From positions 124,001-188,000 of the forward strand of contig NZ_FMUJ01000003.1 of NCBI RefSeq assembly GCF_900100965.1: a stretch of 64,000 nt of DNA. Reading direction: 5' to 3'. The notes under the pieces are model-generated. The model was not told the origin of the DNA, did no database searches, and was given only the letters and a program-made list of their open reading frames with translations. Source of the stretch: Variovorax sp. EL159 (GTDB lineage Bacteria > Pseudomonadota > Gammaproteobacteria > Burkholderiales > Burkholderiaceae_C). Each line of letters starts with the position of its first letter. The stretch's first letter is position 1. The translations under genes and the position numbers were made by a program. Positions 17,557-27,000 of this stretch are shown piece by piece.

Positions 17557-19707
17557 ATGGATTTCTTCACCGATGCCTTCCAGTGGCACGACAAGTTTCT
17601 GCCGCCACTGGCGCAGCAGAACGGCCTGTTGTTGCTGAGCGAGACGGACCTGTTCATGCTCGGTTCGCCCGGTGTGCGCGCCATCGACCCATTGCTGCGC
17701 GATCGCGTGAGCCTTGCATCGCATTGCGAGGCCGTGGGCATGCCAGCGCTGCTGGCCGAGATGCTGCATGCGCTCGAAGCGCTGGTGCGGCAGGGCATGG
17801 CAAGGCCGGTGCGGGCGGACGATGCAGCACGCCACGTCGTTCCCGATTTCTCCCTGCCGCCTGCGCACGTGCCAGTGAGCGAAGGCGTCGACGCCATCCT
17901 GCTGTCGAAAGCCGTGGCGCACGATGCGGCCATTGCCTGGGCACGCGCCGCGGCGGGAGACGCCACCAACCTCACCGTCGTTTTCTGCGACGACTATCTC
18001 GACCCCAGGCTCGGACTGATCGATGCCCGGCAGCGGGCTGCAAAGCATGCTTGGCTGCTGGTCAAGCCGACGGGCGAGCAGGCCATGGTCGGGCCGATGT
18101 TCACGCCCGACGCGGTGGAAGTCACCGCGTGCTGGCATTGCCTCTCGCACCGCCTGCTGCGCAACAAGCCCGCGCGAGCCTGGTGGCAGGGCAGGCAGGG
18201 CGGCGAAACCATCGCCATGCCGGTGCGCGCGGACGAAGCCTTTGTCGGTGAACAGCTGCAGCAGCTGCTTCCTTTGGCGCAAGACATCGTCACGCAGGCC
18301 GCACAGGCGCTGTGGACGCTCGACCCCGCGCAGCCGCATGCCGTCGTGGCGCGGCCCCAGTGCCCTCAGTGCGGCGACGCGGAACTCATGGCGCATCGGC
18401 AGCGCCAGCCGATCACGCTCGCGCCGTCACCTTTCACGGCCCGGTCCGATGGTGGCTGGCGCACGATGCCGGCGTCTGCCACGCTCGAACGACTGGCCCC
18501 GCACGTCGATCCGCTGTGCGGCATCGTCACGCAGGTCGTTCCCGTGGGCGCTCAAGCGGAAGACGCATTGACGGTCTACCGCAGCGAACTCTTCAGGACG
18601 CCGAACCTTCACGGCGATCTTTCTGCGGGCGGGTTGGTTCAGGTCTGTCTTGGCAAGGGCATCTCCACCGAGCAATCGCGCGCGAGTGCGCTGTGCGAAG
18701 CGGTCGAACGGTACGCCGCGTTCTATCAGGGCGACGAGGCCACGGTCATTGCGCCCGCCTCGGCGTTGGACGCGCGTTGCATCCCGCCGCAGGACCTCGC
18801 ACGCTTCAGCGCCCGGCAGCGCGCGCAACCCGATGCGAGCATGCCGCCGCATGCGGTTGCCGCACCGGTGCTGTCGACGAACGAGTCGGCGTGGTGGGCA
18901 CCGGCCTGGTCGCTGACATCCAACGAACGCTGCTATCTCCCGTTGTCGTTCTGCCATGCCAACGCCACGACGGAAAGCCAGCGGCATGCCATCTGGACAT
19001 CGAACGGCTCCGCTGCAGGGAACACGCTGGAGGAGGCCATCCTCCAGGGCTTTCTCGAACTGGTCGAGCGCGACGCCGCCGCCATCTGGTGGTACGGACG
19101 AATCCAGAGGTCCTCTATCGACCTGGGGCAACTGGCTGCCGAGAGCCTGGCACGCATCGAGCGCAGCCTGGGTGCACCATGGCACTACTGGGTGCTCGAC
19201 ATCACGCACGACTTCGGCATTCCTGTTTCGGCCGCCATCGGCCGGCATCGCGTGACGGGCGACTGGGCCATCGGCTTCGGTTGCAGTCCGGACGCGGTGC
19301 TGGCTTGCGAACGGGCGCTGACGGAGATGGGGCAGCTGATCGCCGCAGGAAAGACGCTTTCCGTTGCGCCTTCGGGCGATGAGGAAGGCGTGCCGCGTTT
19401 TCTTATGCCCGCCGAGCCGGGCGACGCCGCACCGATGCGTTCGCCTGCTGCAGCCCCGCATGCCGACATCGCCGAGGAGATCGGCCGCTGCGTCGGCATC
19501 GCCTCGGCCCTCGGCATGGAAACCGTGGTGCTCGACTGCTCGCGCCCCGACATTCCGCTGCGCACGGTGAAGGTGGTCGTGCCCGGCCTGTGCCACATCT
19601 GGCCCGAGCTGGGCAACGAGCGCCTCTACCAGGTGCCGGTCGCCATGGGATGGCGAAAGAAGCCGCTGCAGGAAGGCGAGCTGAACCCCGTGGCGCTCTA
19701 CGTCTGA
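17557..19707 (+). CDS. fused TOMM leader-binding/cyclodehydratase and YcaO protein
   Basis: A 716-residue enzyme predicted to form azoline heterocycles from Cys/Ser/Thr in the TOMM precursor using ATP. Residues 1-300 are the leader-peptide-binding cyclodehydratase C-type domain, with paired CxxC zinc ligands at Cys192/195 (CWHC) and Cys269/272 (CPQC). Residues 310-716 are the YcaO domain. Its ATP/Mg signature motifs are CEAVERY (380-386) and GNTLEEAILQG followed by ELVERDA (501-507). The start is ATG 17557, 11 bp after the methyltransferase stop; the open frame upstream is antisense-free shadow inside that gene. The C-terminus is ELNPVALYV rather than a proline-rich PxPxP tail. No flavin dehydrogenase follows, so products may remain azolines. 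Confidence 0.93.
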   Translation: MDFFTDAFQWHDKFLPPLAQQNGLLLLSETDLFMLGSPGVRAIDPLLRDRVSLASHCEAVGMPALLAEMLHALEALVRQGMARPVRADDAARHVVPDFSLPPAHVPVSEGVDAILLSKAVAHDAAIAWARAAAGDATNLTVVFCDDYLDPRLGLIDARQRAAKHAWLLVKPTGEQAMVGPMFTPDAVEVTACWHCLSHRLLRNKPARAWWQGRQGGETIAMPVRADEAFVGEQLQQLLPLAQDIVTQAAQALWTLDPAQPHAVVARPQCPQCGDAELMAHRQRQPITLAPSPFTARSDGGWRTMPASATLERLAPHVDPLCGIVTQVVPVGAQAEDALTVYRSELFRTPNLHGDLSAGGLVQVCLGKGISTEQSRASALCEAVERYAAFYQGDEATVIAPASALDARCIPPQDLARFSARQRAQPDASMPPHAVAAPVLSTNESAWWAPAWSLTSNERCYLPLSFCHANATTESQRHAIWTSNGSAAGNTLEEAILQGFLELVERDAAAIWWYGRIQRSSIDLGQLAAESLARIERSLGAPWHYWVLDITHDFGIPVSAAIGRHRVTGDWAIGFGCSPDAVLACERALTEMGQLIAAGKTLSVAPSGDEEGVPRFLMPAEPGDAAPMRSPAAAPHADIAEEIGRCVGIASALGMETVVLDCSRPDIPLRTVKVVVPGLCHIWPELGNERLYQVPVAMGWRKKPLQEGELNPVALYV

Positions 19708-19722
19708 GCGCGCAGCCAGCCG

Positions 19723-19929
19723 CTATTCGAGCGTGAAGCCGATCTTGAGCGTGACCTGCCAGTGCGCGACCTTGCCATCGACGACATGGCCGCGCGTTTC
19801 GGTCACGGTGAACCACTGGATATTGCGGACGGTCTCGTGCGCCTTGGCAATGGCGGTCTGCACCGCGTCTTCGATGCCGGTGGAGGACGAGCCGGTCAGC
19901 TCGAGCGACTTGTAAACGTGATTCGACAT
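19723..19929 (-). CDS. dodecin (flavin-binding dodecamer)
   Basis: A 68-residue protein with an AAGGAG site 7 bp before ATG 19929. Dodecins assemble into 12-subunit hollow spheres that store or buffer flavins. The family pattern is complete: [20 protein letters not shown], Trp39 in NIQWFTV (flavin-stacking position) and Gln58 in [10 protein letters not shown]. It converges with the YcaO gene across a 15-bp gap. Flavin storage fits the three flavin-dependent monooxygenases downstream, but there is no operon link. Confidence 0.95.
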   Translation of the reverse strand: MSNHVYKSLELTGSSSTGIEDAVQTAIAKAHETVRNIQWFTVTETRGHVVDGKVAHWQVTLKIGFTLE

Positions 19930-20087
19930 GTCTGTGCTCCTTGTGGTCCTTGGGGTTGACCCAGGCCATCGTAGTGAGTGCATGGCATGCCTGGTGGAAT
20001 TTTCTGCATCAGGAAACTCGCAATCCGTCTTTGGCAAAGGGCAGGGGGCTGCGCAGAATCGGGCGCAGCGTTCACCTTCCCATTGCC

Positions 20088-20285
20088 ATGCCACAGCGCC
20101 TTCTCTTCGACTCTCCCGCCGCACAGGCCCGCCATGTTCTCGCTTTGACGGCGAAGTCGTGGCGCATTCCGCCGAGTTCGCCGCGCGAGATCGCGCGCCG
20201 TGCGCCGCATGGCTATGTGCCGGTCAGGGCGTTGCGCCGGTTGCATGCGGCGGCGGTGCTGGCCTTGCTGCCGCATTCATGGTGA
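20088..20285 (+). CDS. possible small hypothetical protein
   Basis: A 65-residue reading frame from ATG 20088 ([20 protein letters not shown]) rich in Arg, Ala and Pro. I recognise no domain, signal or membrane segment, and it has no strong ribosome binding site. It fills the space between dodecin and the broken kinase gene. It may be a real small gene or chance. Confidence 0.3.
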   Translation: MPQRLLFDSPAAQARHVLALTAKSWRIPPSSPREIARRAPHGYVPVRALRRLHAAAVLALLPHSW

Positions 20286-20359
20286 GCGCGGCACGCGTGC
20301 TTTGACAGCGCGGGCCCAGGCCCGCACCATGCGGGGCCAACCTGGAGGCACCGACACAC

Positions 20360-20860
20360 ATGCTGATCGTTCTGGGCGGCTTGCCCGGCACAGGCAAGAC
20401 CACCATCGCCCGCGAGATCGTCGCGCGTTCGCGGGCCGTGTACCTGCGCATCGATGCCATCGAGTAGGCCATCGTGTCGGCGAGAGTGCTGGCGAAAGAC
20501 GTGGGGCCTGCGGGCTACGTCGTCGCCTATGAGCTGGCCCGCGCGAATCTCGCACTCGGGCAGACCGTAGTGGCCGATTGCGTCAACCCGCTGCAGCTCA
20601 CGCGCGAGGCATGGCGGGCCGTGGCCGCGGACACGTACGCACGCGTGATCGAAGTCGAGATCGTGTGCTCCGATATCGCCGAACATCAGCGCCGCGTCAC
20701 ACAGCGCATCTCCGACATTCAGGGCCTCGTGCCACCCACATGGGCTTCCGTTCAGCGCCATGACTACATGCCGTGGACCACGCCGCGTCTCGTGATCGAC
20801 ACGGCCTTCGTCAGCGCGGCCGACGCGGCGCAGTCGATCCTCGACCGCACGGGCGACTGA
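20360..20860 (+). pseudogene. P-loop kinase-like gene (AAA_33/zeta-toxin-like) interrupted by an in-frame TAG
   Basis: ATG 20360 opens a frame with a perfect nucleotide-binding start: MLIVLGGLPGTGKTTIAREI, then VYLRIDAIE. A TAG (20465-20467) follows at codon 36. The same frame then continues without further stops to TGA 20858-20860. It encodes the rest of a small kinase (YELARANLALGQTVVADCVN, TREAWRAVA, QRRVTQRISD). Related proteins read IDAIEQAI here, so a single CAG-to-TAG change explains it. Together the parts give 166 codons, the normal size. It is either a recent nonsense mutation or a sequencing error. A GTG at 20474 could start only a fragment lacking the P-loop. Confidence 0.8.
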
Positions 20861-20961
20861 GCAATCTGCAAATATCGATATAGAAATTCAGCGCAACCGG
20901 TGCGCGCGATGCCCAAGAGAATTCGCAGCAATTCTTTCAAGGGCGACTTTCGCCGCACACC

Positions 20962-21966
20962 GTGTCCTATTCGCTGTCCCTGCTCGACAAGAGCCTGATC
21001 CCTGAAGGCGCCGACGCCGCGCAGGCTTTCCAGCACACCATTGCGCTTGCTCAAAGCGCCGAGCGGCTGGGCTACCGCCGCTACTGGCTGGCCGAGCATC
21101 ACGGCAACCGCAATTACGCGGGGTCGGCGCCCGAAGTGCTGGCTTCGCATGTGCTTGCCAAGACCTCGCGCATCCGTGTCGGCACGGGCGGCGTCATGCT
21201 GCAGCACTACAGCCCGTTCAAGGTGGCCGAGACCTTCCGCGTGCTGGCCTCGCTGGCACCGGGCCGCGTCGACCTGGGCATCGGCAAGGCGCCCGGTGGC
21301 CTGCCGCTCACCAGCAAGGCGCTGCAGTGGCTGCATGACCCGGTGAAGCAGCGCGACAACTTCGGCGTGCGCCTTGCCGAACTCGATGCCTTCCTGCATG
21401 ACGGCGTGGCCTCGGGCCATGCGTTGGCTGGTGCGGTCGCGACACCGAATCCGCCGCAGTTGCCGCAGCGTGTGTTGCTCGGCGGCAGCCCTGAGAGCGC
21501 TCTGCTGGCCGCGCAACTCGGCTGGGATTTCGTCTACGCGGGGCACTTCAACGGCGACCCGGTCAACCTCGAACAGTCCGTTGATGCCTACCGTTCCGCC
21601 ACGGGCCGCGCACCGTTGCTCGCGCTCTTTGCCTTCGCGGCAGAAACGCATGAGAAGGCCGCGCAACTCGTGGGCGCGCTGCGCAGCTTCAAGGTGCATC
21701 TGCCAAGTGGCCAGAGCGTCAACCTGCCCAGCCTCGAAGCTGCAGCCGAGTTCGCACGGCAGGCCGGCGTGACCGACTACCGCACCGAAGAGCGCCGCCC
21801 GCATGTGATCGCCGGCACTGGCGAAGAAGTGCGCGACGCACTCGATGCACTGAGCGAGCGTCACGGCATCGAGGAGTTCGTCATCGACATCCCCGTCGCC
21901 GGTTTCGCGGAGCGTTTGGCCTCCGTCGAACTGCTGGCCAAGGCGCGTGAACTCGCACTGGCCTGA
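20962..21966 (+). CDS. LLM-class flavin-dependent oxidoreductase (MsnO8/YtmO-like)
   Basis: A 334-residue luciferase-like monooxygenase using FMNH2 supplied by a separate reductase. The start is GTG 20962 (MSYSLSLLDKSLIPEG), the conserved N-terminus of this subgroup. Other signs are YWLAEHHGN, SRIRVGTGGVMLQHYSP and PGRVDLGIGKAPGG. It is the first gene of a nine-kb run with an NtaA-type monooxygenase, M20 deacylase, GNAT acetyltransferase and amino-acid ABC genes. That run resembles the Bacillus ytm sulfur-salvage operon, in which YtmO is the counterpart. The natural substrate is not established. Confidence 0.9.
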   Translation: MSYSLSLLDKSLIPEGADAAQAFQHTIALAQSAERLGYRRYWLAEHHGNRNYAGSAPEVLASHVLAKTSRIRVGTGGVMLQHYSPFKVAETFRVLASLAPGRVDLGIGKAPGGLPLTSKALQWLHDPVKQRDNFGVRLAELDAFLHDGVASGHALAGAVATPNPPQLPQRVLLGGSPESALLAAQLGWDFVYAGHFNGDPVNLEQSVDAYRSATGRAPLLALFAFAAETHEKAAQLVGALRSFKVHLPSGQSVNLPSLEAAAEFARQAGVTDYRTEERRPHVIAGTGEEVRDALDALSERHGIEEFVIDIPVAGFAERLASVELLAKARELALA

Positions 21967-22012
21967 GTCTTTCTCCTTTTCCCTTTTTCTCCAGTCAAGA
22001 AGAGCGATCGTC

Positions 22013-23353
22013 ATGAGCAACATCAAGTTCGGCGTCATGCTGCAGGGTGCCGGCAGCCACATGAATTCATGGAAGCACCCGGGCGGGCCGGCCGATGCCA
22101 GCGTCAACCTCGACTTCTTCGTGCGCACCGCGCAGAAGGCCGAGGCGGCGGGCATTGCCTTCGCCTTCGTGGCGGACGGGCTCTACATCAACGAGAAGTC
22201 GATCCCGCATTTCCTGAACCGCTTCGAGCCCATCTCGATCCTGTCGGCGCTCGCGACCGTGACCTCGAAAATCGGTCTGGCGGGCACCGTCTCCAGCTCG
22301 TACAGCGACCCGTTCACGGTGGCGCGCCAGTTCGCCTCGCTCGACCTCATCAGCGGCGGGCGCGCGGGCTGGAACGTGGTGACCACGCCGCTCGAAGGCA
22401 GCGCCAAGAACTACAGCCGCACACACCCCGAGCATGCGCTGCGCTACGAGATCGCCGACGAATATCTCTCGGTGACGCAAGGCCTGTGGGACAGCTGGGA
22501 CGACGACGCCTTCACGCGCAACCGCGAGACCGGCCGGTTCTTCGACCGCGAGAAGCTGCACACGCTCGACCACAAGGGCCGCTTCTTCAACGTGGCGGGT
22601 CCGCTGAACATCCAGCGCTCGCCACAGGGGCAGCCGGTGATCTTCCAGGCGGGTTCGTCCGATGCGGGCGTCGGGCTCGCGGGCAAGTACGCGGATGCGG
22701 TGTTCACGCATTCGCCCTCCATCGAGGAAACGCGCGCCTTCCTCAAGCAGGTGAAGGCCAGTGCGGTGGCGCAGGGCCGACAGGCCGACGACGTGAAAAT
22801 CTTCCCGGGCATCGGCCCGGTCGTCGCCGCCACCGAGGAAGAGGCCGAAGCCAAGTACCGCGCGATCCGCGAACTGCTGACCGTCGAAGAAACACTGGCC
22901 TACCTGGGCCGCTTTTTCGACCACCACGACTTCAGCCAGTACCCGCTGGACGCGCCGTTCCCCGAGCTGGGCGAGATCGGCCGCAACAGCTTTCGCTCGA
23001 CCACCGACCGCATCAAGGCCAACGCCAGAGCCAAGGGCCAGACGCTGCGCGAAGTGGCGCTCGAAGTCGCCACGCCGCGCACGCAGTTCGTCGGCACCGG
23101 CGAGCGCATTGCCGACGAGATCATCCGATGGGTGGACGAGGGCGCGGCCGACGGCTTCATCCTCGGCTTTCCGGTGCTGGGGCAGGGACTGGACGACTTC
23201 ATCGAGTTCGTGATTCCGGTGCTGGAGGCGCGCGGGCGCTACCAGCGCGAACTACCTGGCCACACGCTGCGCGACCACCTGGGCCTGCCGCGCAAGGCGA
23301 GTCGACACGTCGCGCAGGATGGCGCTGAACCCGCAGTGAAGAAGGCCGCCTGA
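22013..23353 (+). CDS. LLM-class monooxygenase, NtaA/SnaA/DszA family (YtnJ/YxeK-like)
   Basis: A 446-residue FMNH2-dependent monooxygenase. The subgroup length and N-terminus fit (MSNIKFGVMLQGAGSHMNSW), followed by FVADGLYINEKSI, GRAGWNVVTTP, RYEIADEYLSVTQGLWDSW and VIFQAGSSDAG. ATG 22013 has an AAGAAGAG site; the longer frame lies in the previous gene's end. In Bacillus the related YxeK oxidises N-acetyl-S-(2-succino)cysteine, which releases N-acetylcysteine. The neighbouring acetyltransferase and deacylase support an equivalent step here, though the exact S-substituent is unknown. Confidence 0.92.
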   Translation: MSNIKFGVMLQGAGSHMNSWKHPGGPADASVNLDFFVRTAQKAEAAGIAFAFVADGLYINEKSIPHFLNRFEPISILSALATVTSKIGLAGTVSSSYSDPFTVARQFASLDLISGGRAGWNVVTTPLEGSAKNYSRTHPEHALRYEIADEYLSVTQGLWDSWDDDAFTRNRETGRFFDREKLHTLDHKGRFFNVAGPLNIQRSPQGQPVIFQAGSSDAGVGLAGKYADAVFTHSPSIEETRAFLKQVKASAVAQGRQADDVKIFPGIGPVVAATEEEAEAKYRAIRELLTVEETLAYLGRFFDHHDFSQYPLDAPFPELGEIGRNSFRSTTDRIKANARAKGQTLREVALEVATPRTQFVGTGERIADEIIRWVDEGAADGFILGFPVLGQGLDDFIEFVIPVLEARGRYQRELPGHTLRDHLGLPRKASRHVAQDGAEPAVKKAA

Positions 23354-24570
23354 TGGGCGCCGCATTGCCGCGCCCGGCCGTCAAGGACATTCACCGCGTC
23401 GAATCGGCTATCGCCAGCTACGGCGACGAGTTCATCGCGCTGCGACGCGACATTCACCAGCACCCCGAGCTGTCGTTCAAGGAGCATCGCACCTCGGCCC
23501 TGGTGATCGAGCGGCTGACCGCCTGGGGCTACGAGGTCACGACCGGCATCGCCGGCACCGGCGTGGTGGGCACATTGCGGCGCGGTGCCGGCAAGCGCCT
23601 GGGCATCCGCGCCGACATGGACGCGCTGCCCATCCGCGAGGCCACGGGCCTGGCCTACGCCAGCGTGAATGCGGGCGTGATGCATGCCTGCGGCCATGAC
23701 GGCCACACCGCCATCCTGCTGGCCGCGGCGCGCTTTCTCGCGCAGTCGGGCGAGTTCAGCGGCACGCTGCACCTGATCTTTCAGCCGGCCGAAGAACTGG
23801 GCGCGGGCGCCAAGCAGATGATCGACGAAGGCCTGTTCGAGCGCTTCCCGTGCGATGCGGTCTTCGGCCTGCACAACTGGCCCTGCGTCGGCGCCGGGCA
23901 TGTCGGCTGTGTCTCGGGCCCCGCGATGGCGGCCATCGACCAGGCCGAGATCACCGTGCGCGGCAAGGGCGGCCACGGCGCGCAGCCGCACGAGACGATC
24001 GACCCGGTCGTGGTCAGCGCGCACCTCATCACGGCGCTGCAGACCGTGGTGTCGCGCAACGTCAATCCGCTCGACATGGGCGTGGTCACGGTGGGGTCCA
24101 TCCACGGCGGCGAAGCCTCCAACGTGATTCCGGGCACCGTGGAGCTGAAGCTCACGGCGCGCTCGTTCAAGCCCGAGGTGCGGGCCTTGCTGCAGCAGCG
24201 CATCCCGGCACTGGCACGCGCACAGGCTGAAAGCTTCGGGGCCACGGCGGACGTCAACTATCGGCTCGGCTTTCCGCCCGTCATCAACCACGAGGCCGAG
24301 ACCACCTTCGCCCGCGAAGTGGCGCTCCACACCTTCGGTGCCGGCCGCGTCGATGCCGCATTCCGCCCGCGCACCGCCAGCGAAGACTTCGCCTTCATGC
24401 TGCAGGCGCGCCCCGGCAGCTACGTGTTCTTCGGCAACGGCGACAGCGCTTCGCTGCACAGCCCGCACTACGACTTCAACGACGCGATCCTCGCGCCCGC
24501 GGCCATCTACTGGGTGCGGCTGGCCGAGCGCTTTCTCTCGGATGAAGTTCCCCAGGAGACAACCCCATGA
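23353..24570 (+). CDS. M20-family N-acyl-amino-acid amidohydrolase (SndA/YxeP-like deacetylase)
   Basis: A 405-residue metal-dependent hydrolase of the aminoacylase/carboxypeptidase Ss1 group. The metal motif is visible as ADMDALPI (88-95) and HACGHDGHTA (111-120, ligands Cys113 and His115), then QPAEELGAGAKQMI. The dimerisation domain begins near GKGGHGAQPHETIDP. The start overlaps the monooxygenase stop (TGATG) and the end overlaps the acetyltransferase start (ATGA), so all three are co-translated. Expected role: removal of the N-acetyl group after side-chain oxidation to release cysteine. Confidence 0.93.
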   Translation: MGAALPRPAVKDIHRVESAIASYGDEFIALRRDIHQHPELSFKEHRTSALVIERLTAWGYEVTTGIAGTGVVGTLRRGAGKRLGIRADMDALPIREATGLAYASVNAGVMHACGHDGHTAILLAAARFLAQSGEFSGTLHLIFQPAEELGAGAKQMIDEGLFERFPCDAVFGLHNWPCVGAGHVGCVSGPAMAAIDQAEITVRGKGGHGAQPHETIDPVVVSAHLITALQTVVSRNVNPLDMGVVTVGSIHGGEASNVIPGTVELKLTARSFKPEVRALLQQRIPALARAQAESFGATADVNYRLGFPPVINHEAETTFAREVALHTFGAGRVDAAFRPRTASEDFAFMLQARPGSYVFFGNGDSASLHSPHYDFNDAILAPAAIYWVRLAERFLSDEVPQETTP

Positions 24571-25103
24571 GCGAACAGTTCCTCTACACCACGCCGCTCG
24601 ATCCGCGTGCGAAGCCGTTGATCGAGGGCCTGACCTTCGAGTACGACACCCGCTATGGCGACGTGCTGCGCGAGCCCGGTGCGCCGCGCGAGATCGACCG
24701 CTATCCGGCCGAGGTGTTCGCACCGCCGCATGGCAATTTCGTGCTGCTGCTGCGCGATGGCGTGGCGATCGGCGGTGGCGCCTTCATGCGGCACGACGAG
24801 CGAACGGCCGAACTGAAGCGCGTGTGGACGCATGCCGACCTGCGGCGCCAGGGCCTTGCGAGCAAGGTGCTGCTGGAGCTGGAGGCGCAGGTGTTGCGCC
24901 AGGGCTACGAGCGCATCTACCTCACGACCGGCTTTCGCCAGCCCGAGGCCGTGGGCCTGTACCGTGGCCATGGCTACACCGCGTTGTTCGATGAGGTCGC
25001 CGACCCCGAGACGCCGCGCAAGCTGCCGTTCGAGAAGCACCTGGCCACCGCGCGCCATCACAGCCGGCCCGTCGCGGCCGTGGCGGAGGCGGCGCAGCGA
25101 TGA
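24567..25103 (+). CDS. GNAT-family N-acetyltransferase (SnaA/YxeL-like)
   Basis: A 178-residue acetyl-CoA-dependent transferase. The acetyl-CoA pyrophosphate loop is [11 protein letters not shown] (92-102), and the C-terminal part reads [21 protein letters not shown], a normal GNAT ending. It is embedded with 4-bp overlaps on both sides between the M20 deacylase and the ABC permease-ATPase. In the Bacillus pathway, acetylation of the imported S-substituted cysteine is the first intracellular step. The close coupling with deacetylase and importer is the main evidence for that role here. Confidence 0.9.
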   Translation: MSEQFLYTTPLDPRAKPLIEGLTFEYDTRYGDVLREPGAPREIDRYPAEVFAPPHGNFVLLLRDGVAIGGGAFMRHDERTAELKRVWTHADLRRQGLASKVLLELEAQVLRQGYERIYLTTGFRQPEAVGLYRGHGYTALFDEVADPETPRKLPFEKHLATARHHSRPVAAVAEAAQR

Positions 25104-26962
25104 ACACCACCGTTCTTGACGCCGTCCCCGAGCCGCGAATTCCCGCACCGGCACGCGCCCCGTCGCGGCCCGAGCCCGCACCGCCGCCGCGCATCGCGCC
25201 GACAGCGCCAATTGCGCCGGCAAAAGGCGACTACTCGCACTTCCGCGTCGTGCCCGCCCGCTATCCGGCGCGCACGGTGGGCACCGTGTTCGCGGTGCTC
25301 GTCATCGGCGTCGTGCTGCATTCGGTGCTGACCAATCCACGTTGGGGATGGGGCGTCTTCGCCGAATGGTTCTTCGCAGAGCCGGTGCTCGAAGGATTGG
25401 GCCGCACGCTGCTGCTGACGGCACTCGGCGCGCTGCTCGGCTTCTTCTTCGGTACCGGGCTGGCACTGGCACGGGTGTCGCGCTCGCCGCTGCTGGCGCG
25501 GCTGTCGTGGGTGTTCACCTGGATCTTCCGTTCGGTGCCGGTGATCGTGCTGCTGCTGATCATCAACAACCTGGGCTACCTGTACGAAACGGTCGCGCTG
25601 GGCGTGCCCTTTACCGACATCACCTTCTTCTCGTACCCGACCACGCAGCTCATCAGCCCGTTCATCGCGGCGCTGCTGGGCCTCACGTTGAACCAGGCGG
25701 CCTTTGCCTCGGAGATCGTGCGCGGCGGCATCCTGTCGGTGGAGCAGGGGCAGCTCGAAGCGGCTGCGGCGCTGGGCCTTTCGCGGGGCCGCCAATCTTT
25801 TCGCATCGTGCTGCCGCAGGCGATGCGCACCATCTTGCCGACGGCCTTCAACGACATCATCGGGCTGGCCAAGGGCACGTCGAACCTCTACATCCTGGCG
25901 CTGCCCGAGCTGTTCTACACGATCCAGATCATCTACCGGCGCAACCTGGAAGTGATTCCGCTGCTGATGGTGGCGACGGTGTGGTACCTCATCATCCTCA
26001 CGGGGTTGTCGGTGGTGCAGCACTACGTCGAGCGGCATTTCTCGCGCGGCGCGCTGCGCAATCCGCCCCGTTCGTGGCTGGGTGGCGTGGTGCGCGGGCT
26101 GTGGCGGTCGAAGGCGCCCGAGGCCGCGCCTGTGGTCGGGAGCGATGCTGTCGATGCACCCGCGCCGGTGCAGGTGCCCCGGTGGACCGACCCGCTCACG
26201 CAGGGCGGCGAGGTCACGATCCACGGTGTGTCGAAGAGCTTTGGCGCGCTCAAGGTGCTTGACGACGTGACGCTCGACGTGGCACGCGGCAGCGTGACCG
26301 TCATCCTCGGCCAATCGGGTTCGGGCAAGTCGACGCTGCTGCGCGCCATCAACCACCTGGAGCGCGTGGACGACGGCTTCATCGCCATCGACGGCGAACT
26401 GATCGGCTACCGACGCGACGAAGACACGCTGTACGAGCTGCATGAGAAAGAGATCCTCAAGCGCCGTGTCGACGTGGGCATGGTGTTCCAGAACTTCAAC
26501 CTGTTCCCGCACCTCACGGTGCTGGAGAACATCGTCGAAGCGCCGATCTCGGTGCGCGGCCTGTCACGGCCCGACGCTGAAGCGCTGGCTTCCGAGCTGC
26601 TGGTGCGCGTGGGGCTGTCCGACAAGACGCATGCCTATCCGCGCCAGTTGTCGGGTGGCCAGCAGCAGCGCGTGGCGATTGCCCGCGCGCTCGCGCTCAG
26701 GCCCAAGGTGTTGCTGTTCGACGAACCCACGTCGGCGCTCGACCCCGAACTGGTGGGTGAGGTGCTGGCCGTCATCAAGGAACTGGCGCGCTCGGGCACC
26801 ACGCTGGTCATCGTGACGCACGAAATCGGCTTTGCCCGCGAGGTGGCCGACACCATCGTCTTCATGGAGCGTGGCCGCATTCTCGAAACCGGCACGCCCG
26901 AGAAGGTGTTCAACGCGCCGGAGCATCCGCGCACGGCCGAGTTTCTGGCCAAGGTCCTCTGA
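25100..26962 (+). CDS. fused amino-acid ABC transporter permease and ATPase
   Basis: A 620-residue polar amino-acid-type importer core in one chain. Residues 1-55 are a Pro/Ala-rich cytoplasmic lead, and 60-320 are a HisM/GlnP-like permease with the EAA loop [20 protein letters not shown]. About 320-365 form a linker, and 370-620 are the ATPase. The ATPase shows Walker [11 protein letters not shown]-loop [13 protein letters not shown], signature LSGGQQQR and Walker B VLLFDEP. Such subunits are normally separate genes, as in YtmLM and YtmN. ATG 25100 overlaps the GNAT stop in ATGA. Two binding-protein genes follow. Confidence 0.95.
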   Translation: MNTTVLDAVPEPRIPAPARAPSRPEPAPPPRIAPTAPIAPAKGDYSHFRVVPARYPARTVGTVFAVLVIGVVLHSVLTNPRWGWGVFAEWFFAEPVLEGLGRTLLLTALGALLGFFFGTGLALARVSRSPLLARLSWVFTWIFRSVPVIVLLLIINNLGYLYETVALGVPFTDITFFSYPTTQLISPFIAALLGLTLNQAAFASEIVRGGILSVEQGQLEAAAALGLSRGRQSFRIVLPQAMRTILPTAFNDIIGLAKGTSNLYILALPELFYTIQIIYRRNLEVIPLLMVATVWYLIILTGLSVVQHYVERHFSRGALRNPPRSWLGGVVRGLWRSKAPEAAPVVGSDAVDAPAPVQVPRWTDPLTQGGEVTIHGVSKSFGALKVLDDVTLDVARGSVTVILGQSGSGKSTLLRAINHLERVDDGFIAIDGELIGYRRDEDTLYELHEKEILKRRVDVGMVFQNFNLFPHLTVLENIVEAPISVRGLSRPDAEALASELLVRVGLSDKTHAYPRQLSGGQQQRVAIARALALRPKVLLFDEPTSALDPELVGEVLAVIKELARSGTTLVIVTHEIGFAREVADTIVFMERGRILETGTPEKVFNAPEHPRTAEFLAKVL

Positions 26963-27000
26963 TTTTCTTTTCTCCTTTTTCTCTCACTGCATCGCCCCTC

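Noticed and set aside
20764..22155. 463-codon minus-strand open frame
   Set aside because: Antisense to the first luciferase-like gene and the kinase remnant; a typical high-G+C shadow.
23239..24723. 494-codon minus-strand open frame
   Set aside because: Antisense to the M20 hydrolase with its intact metal motif; the translated product has no recognisable domain.
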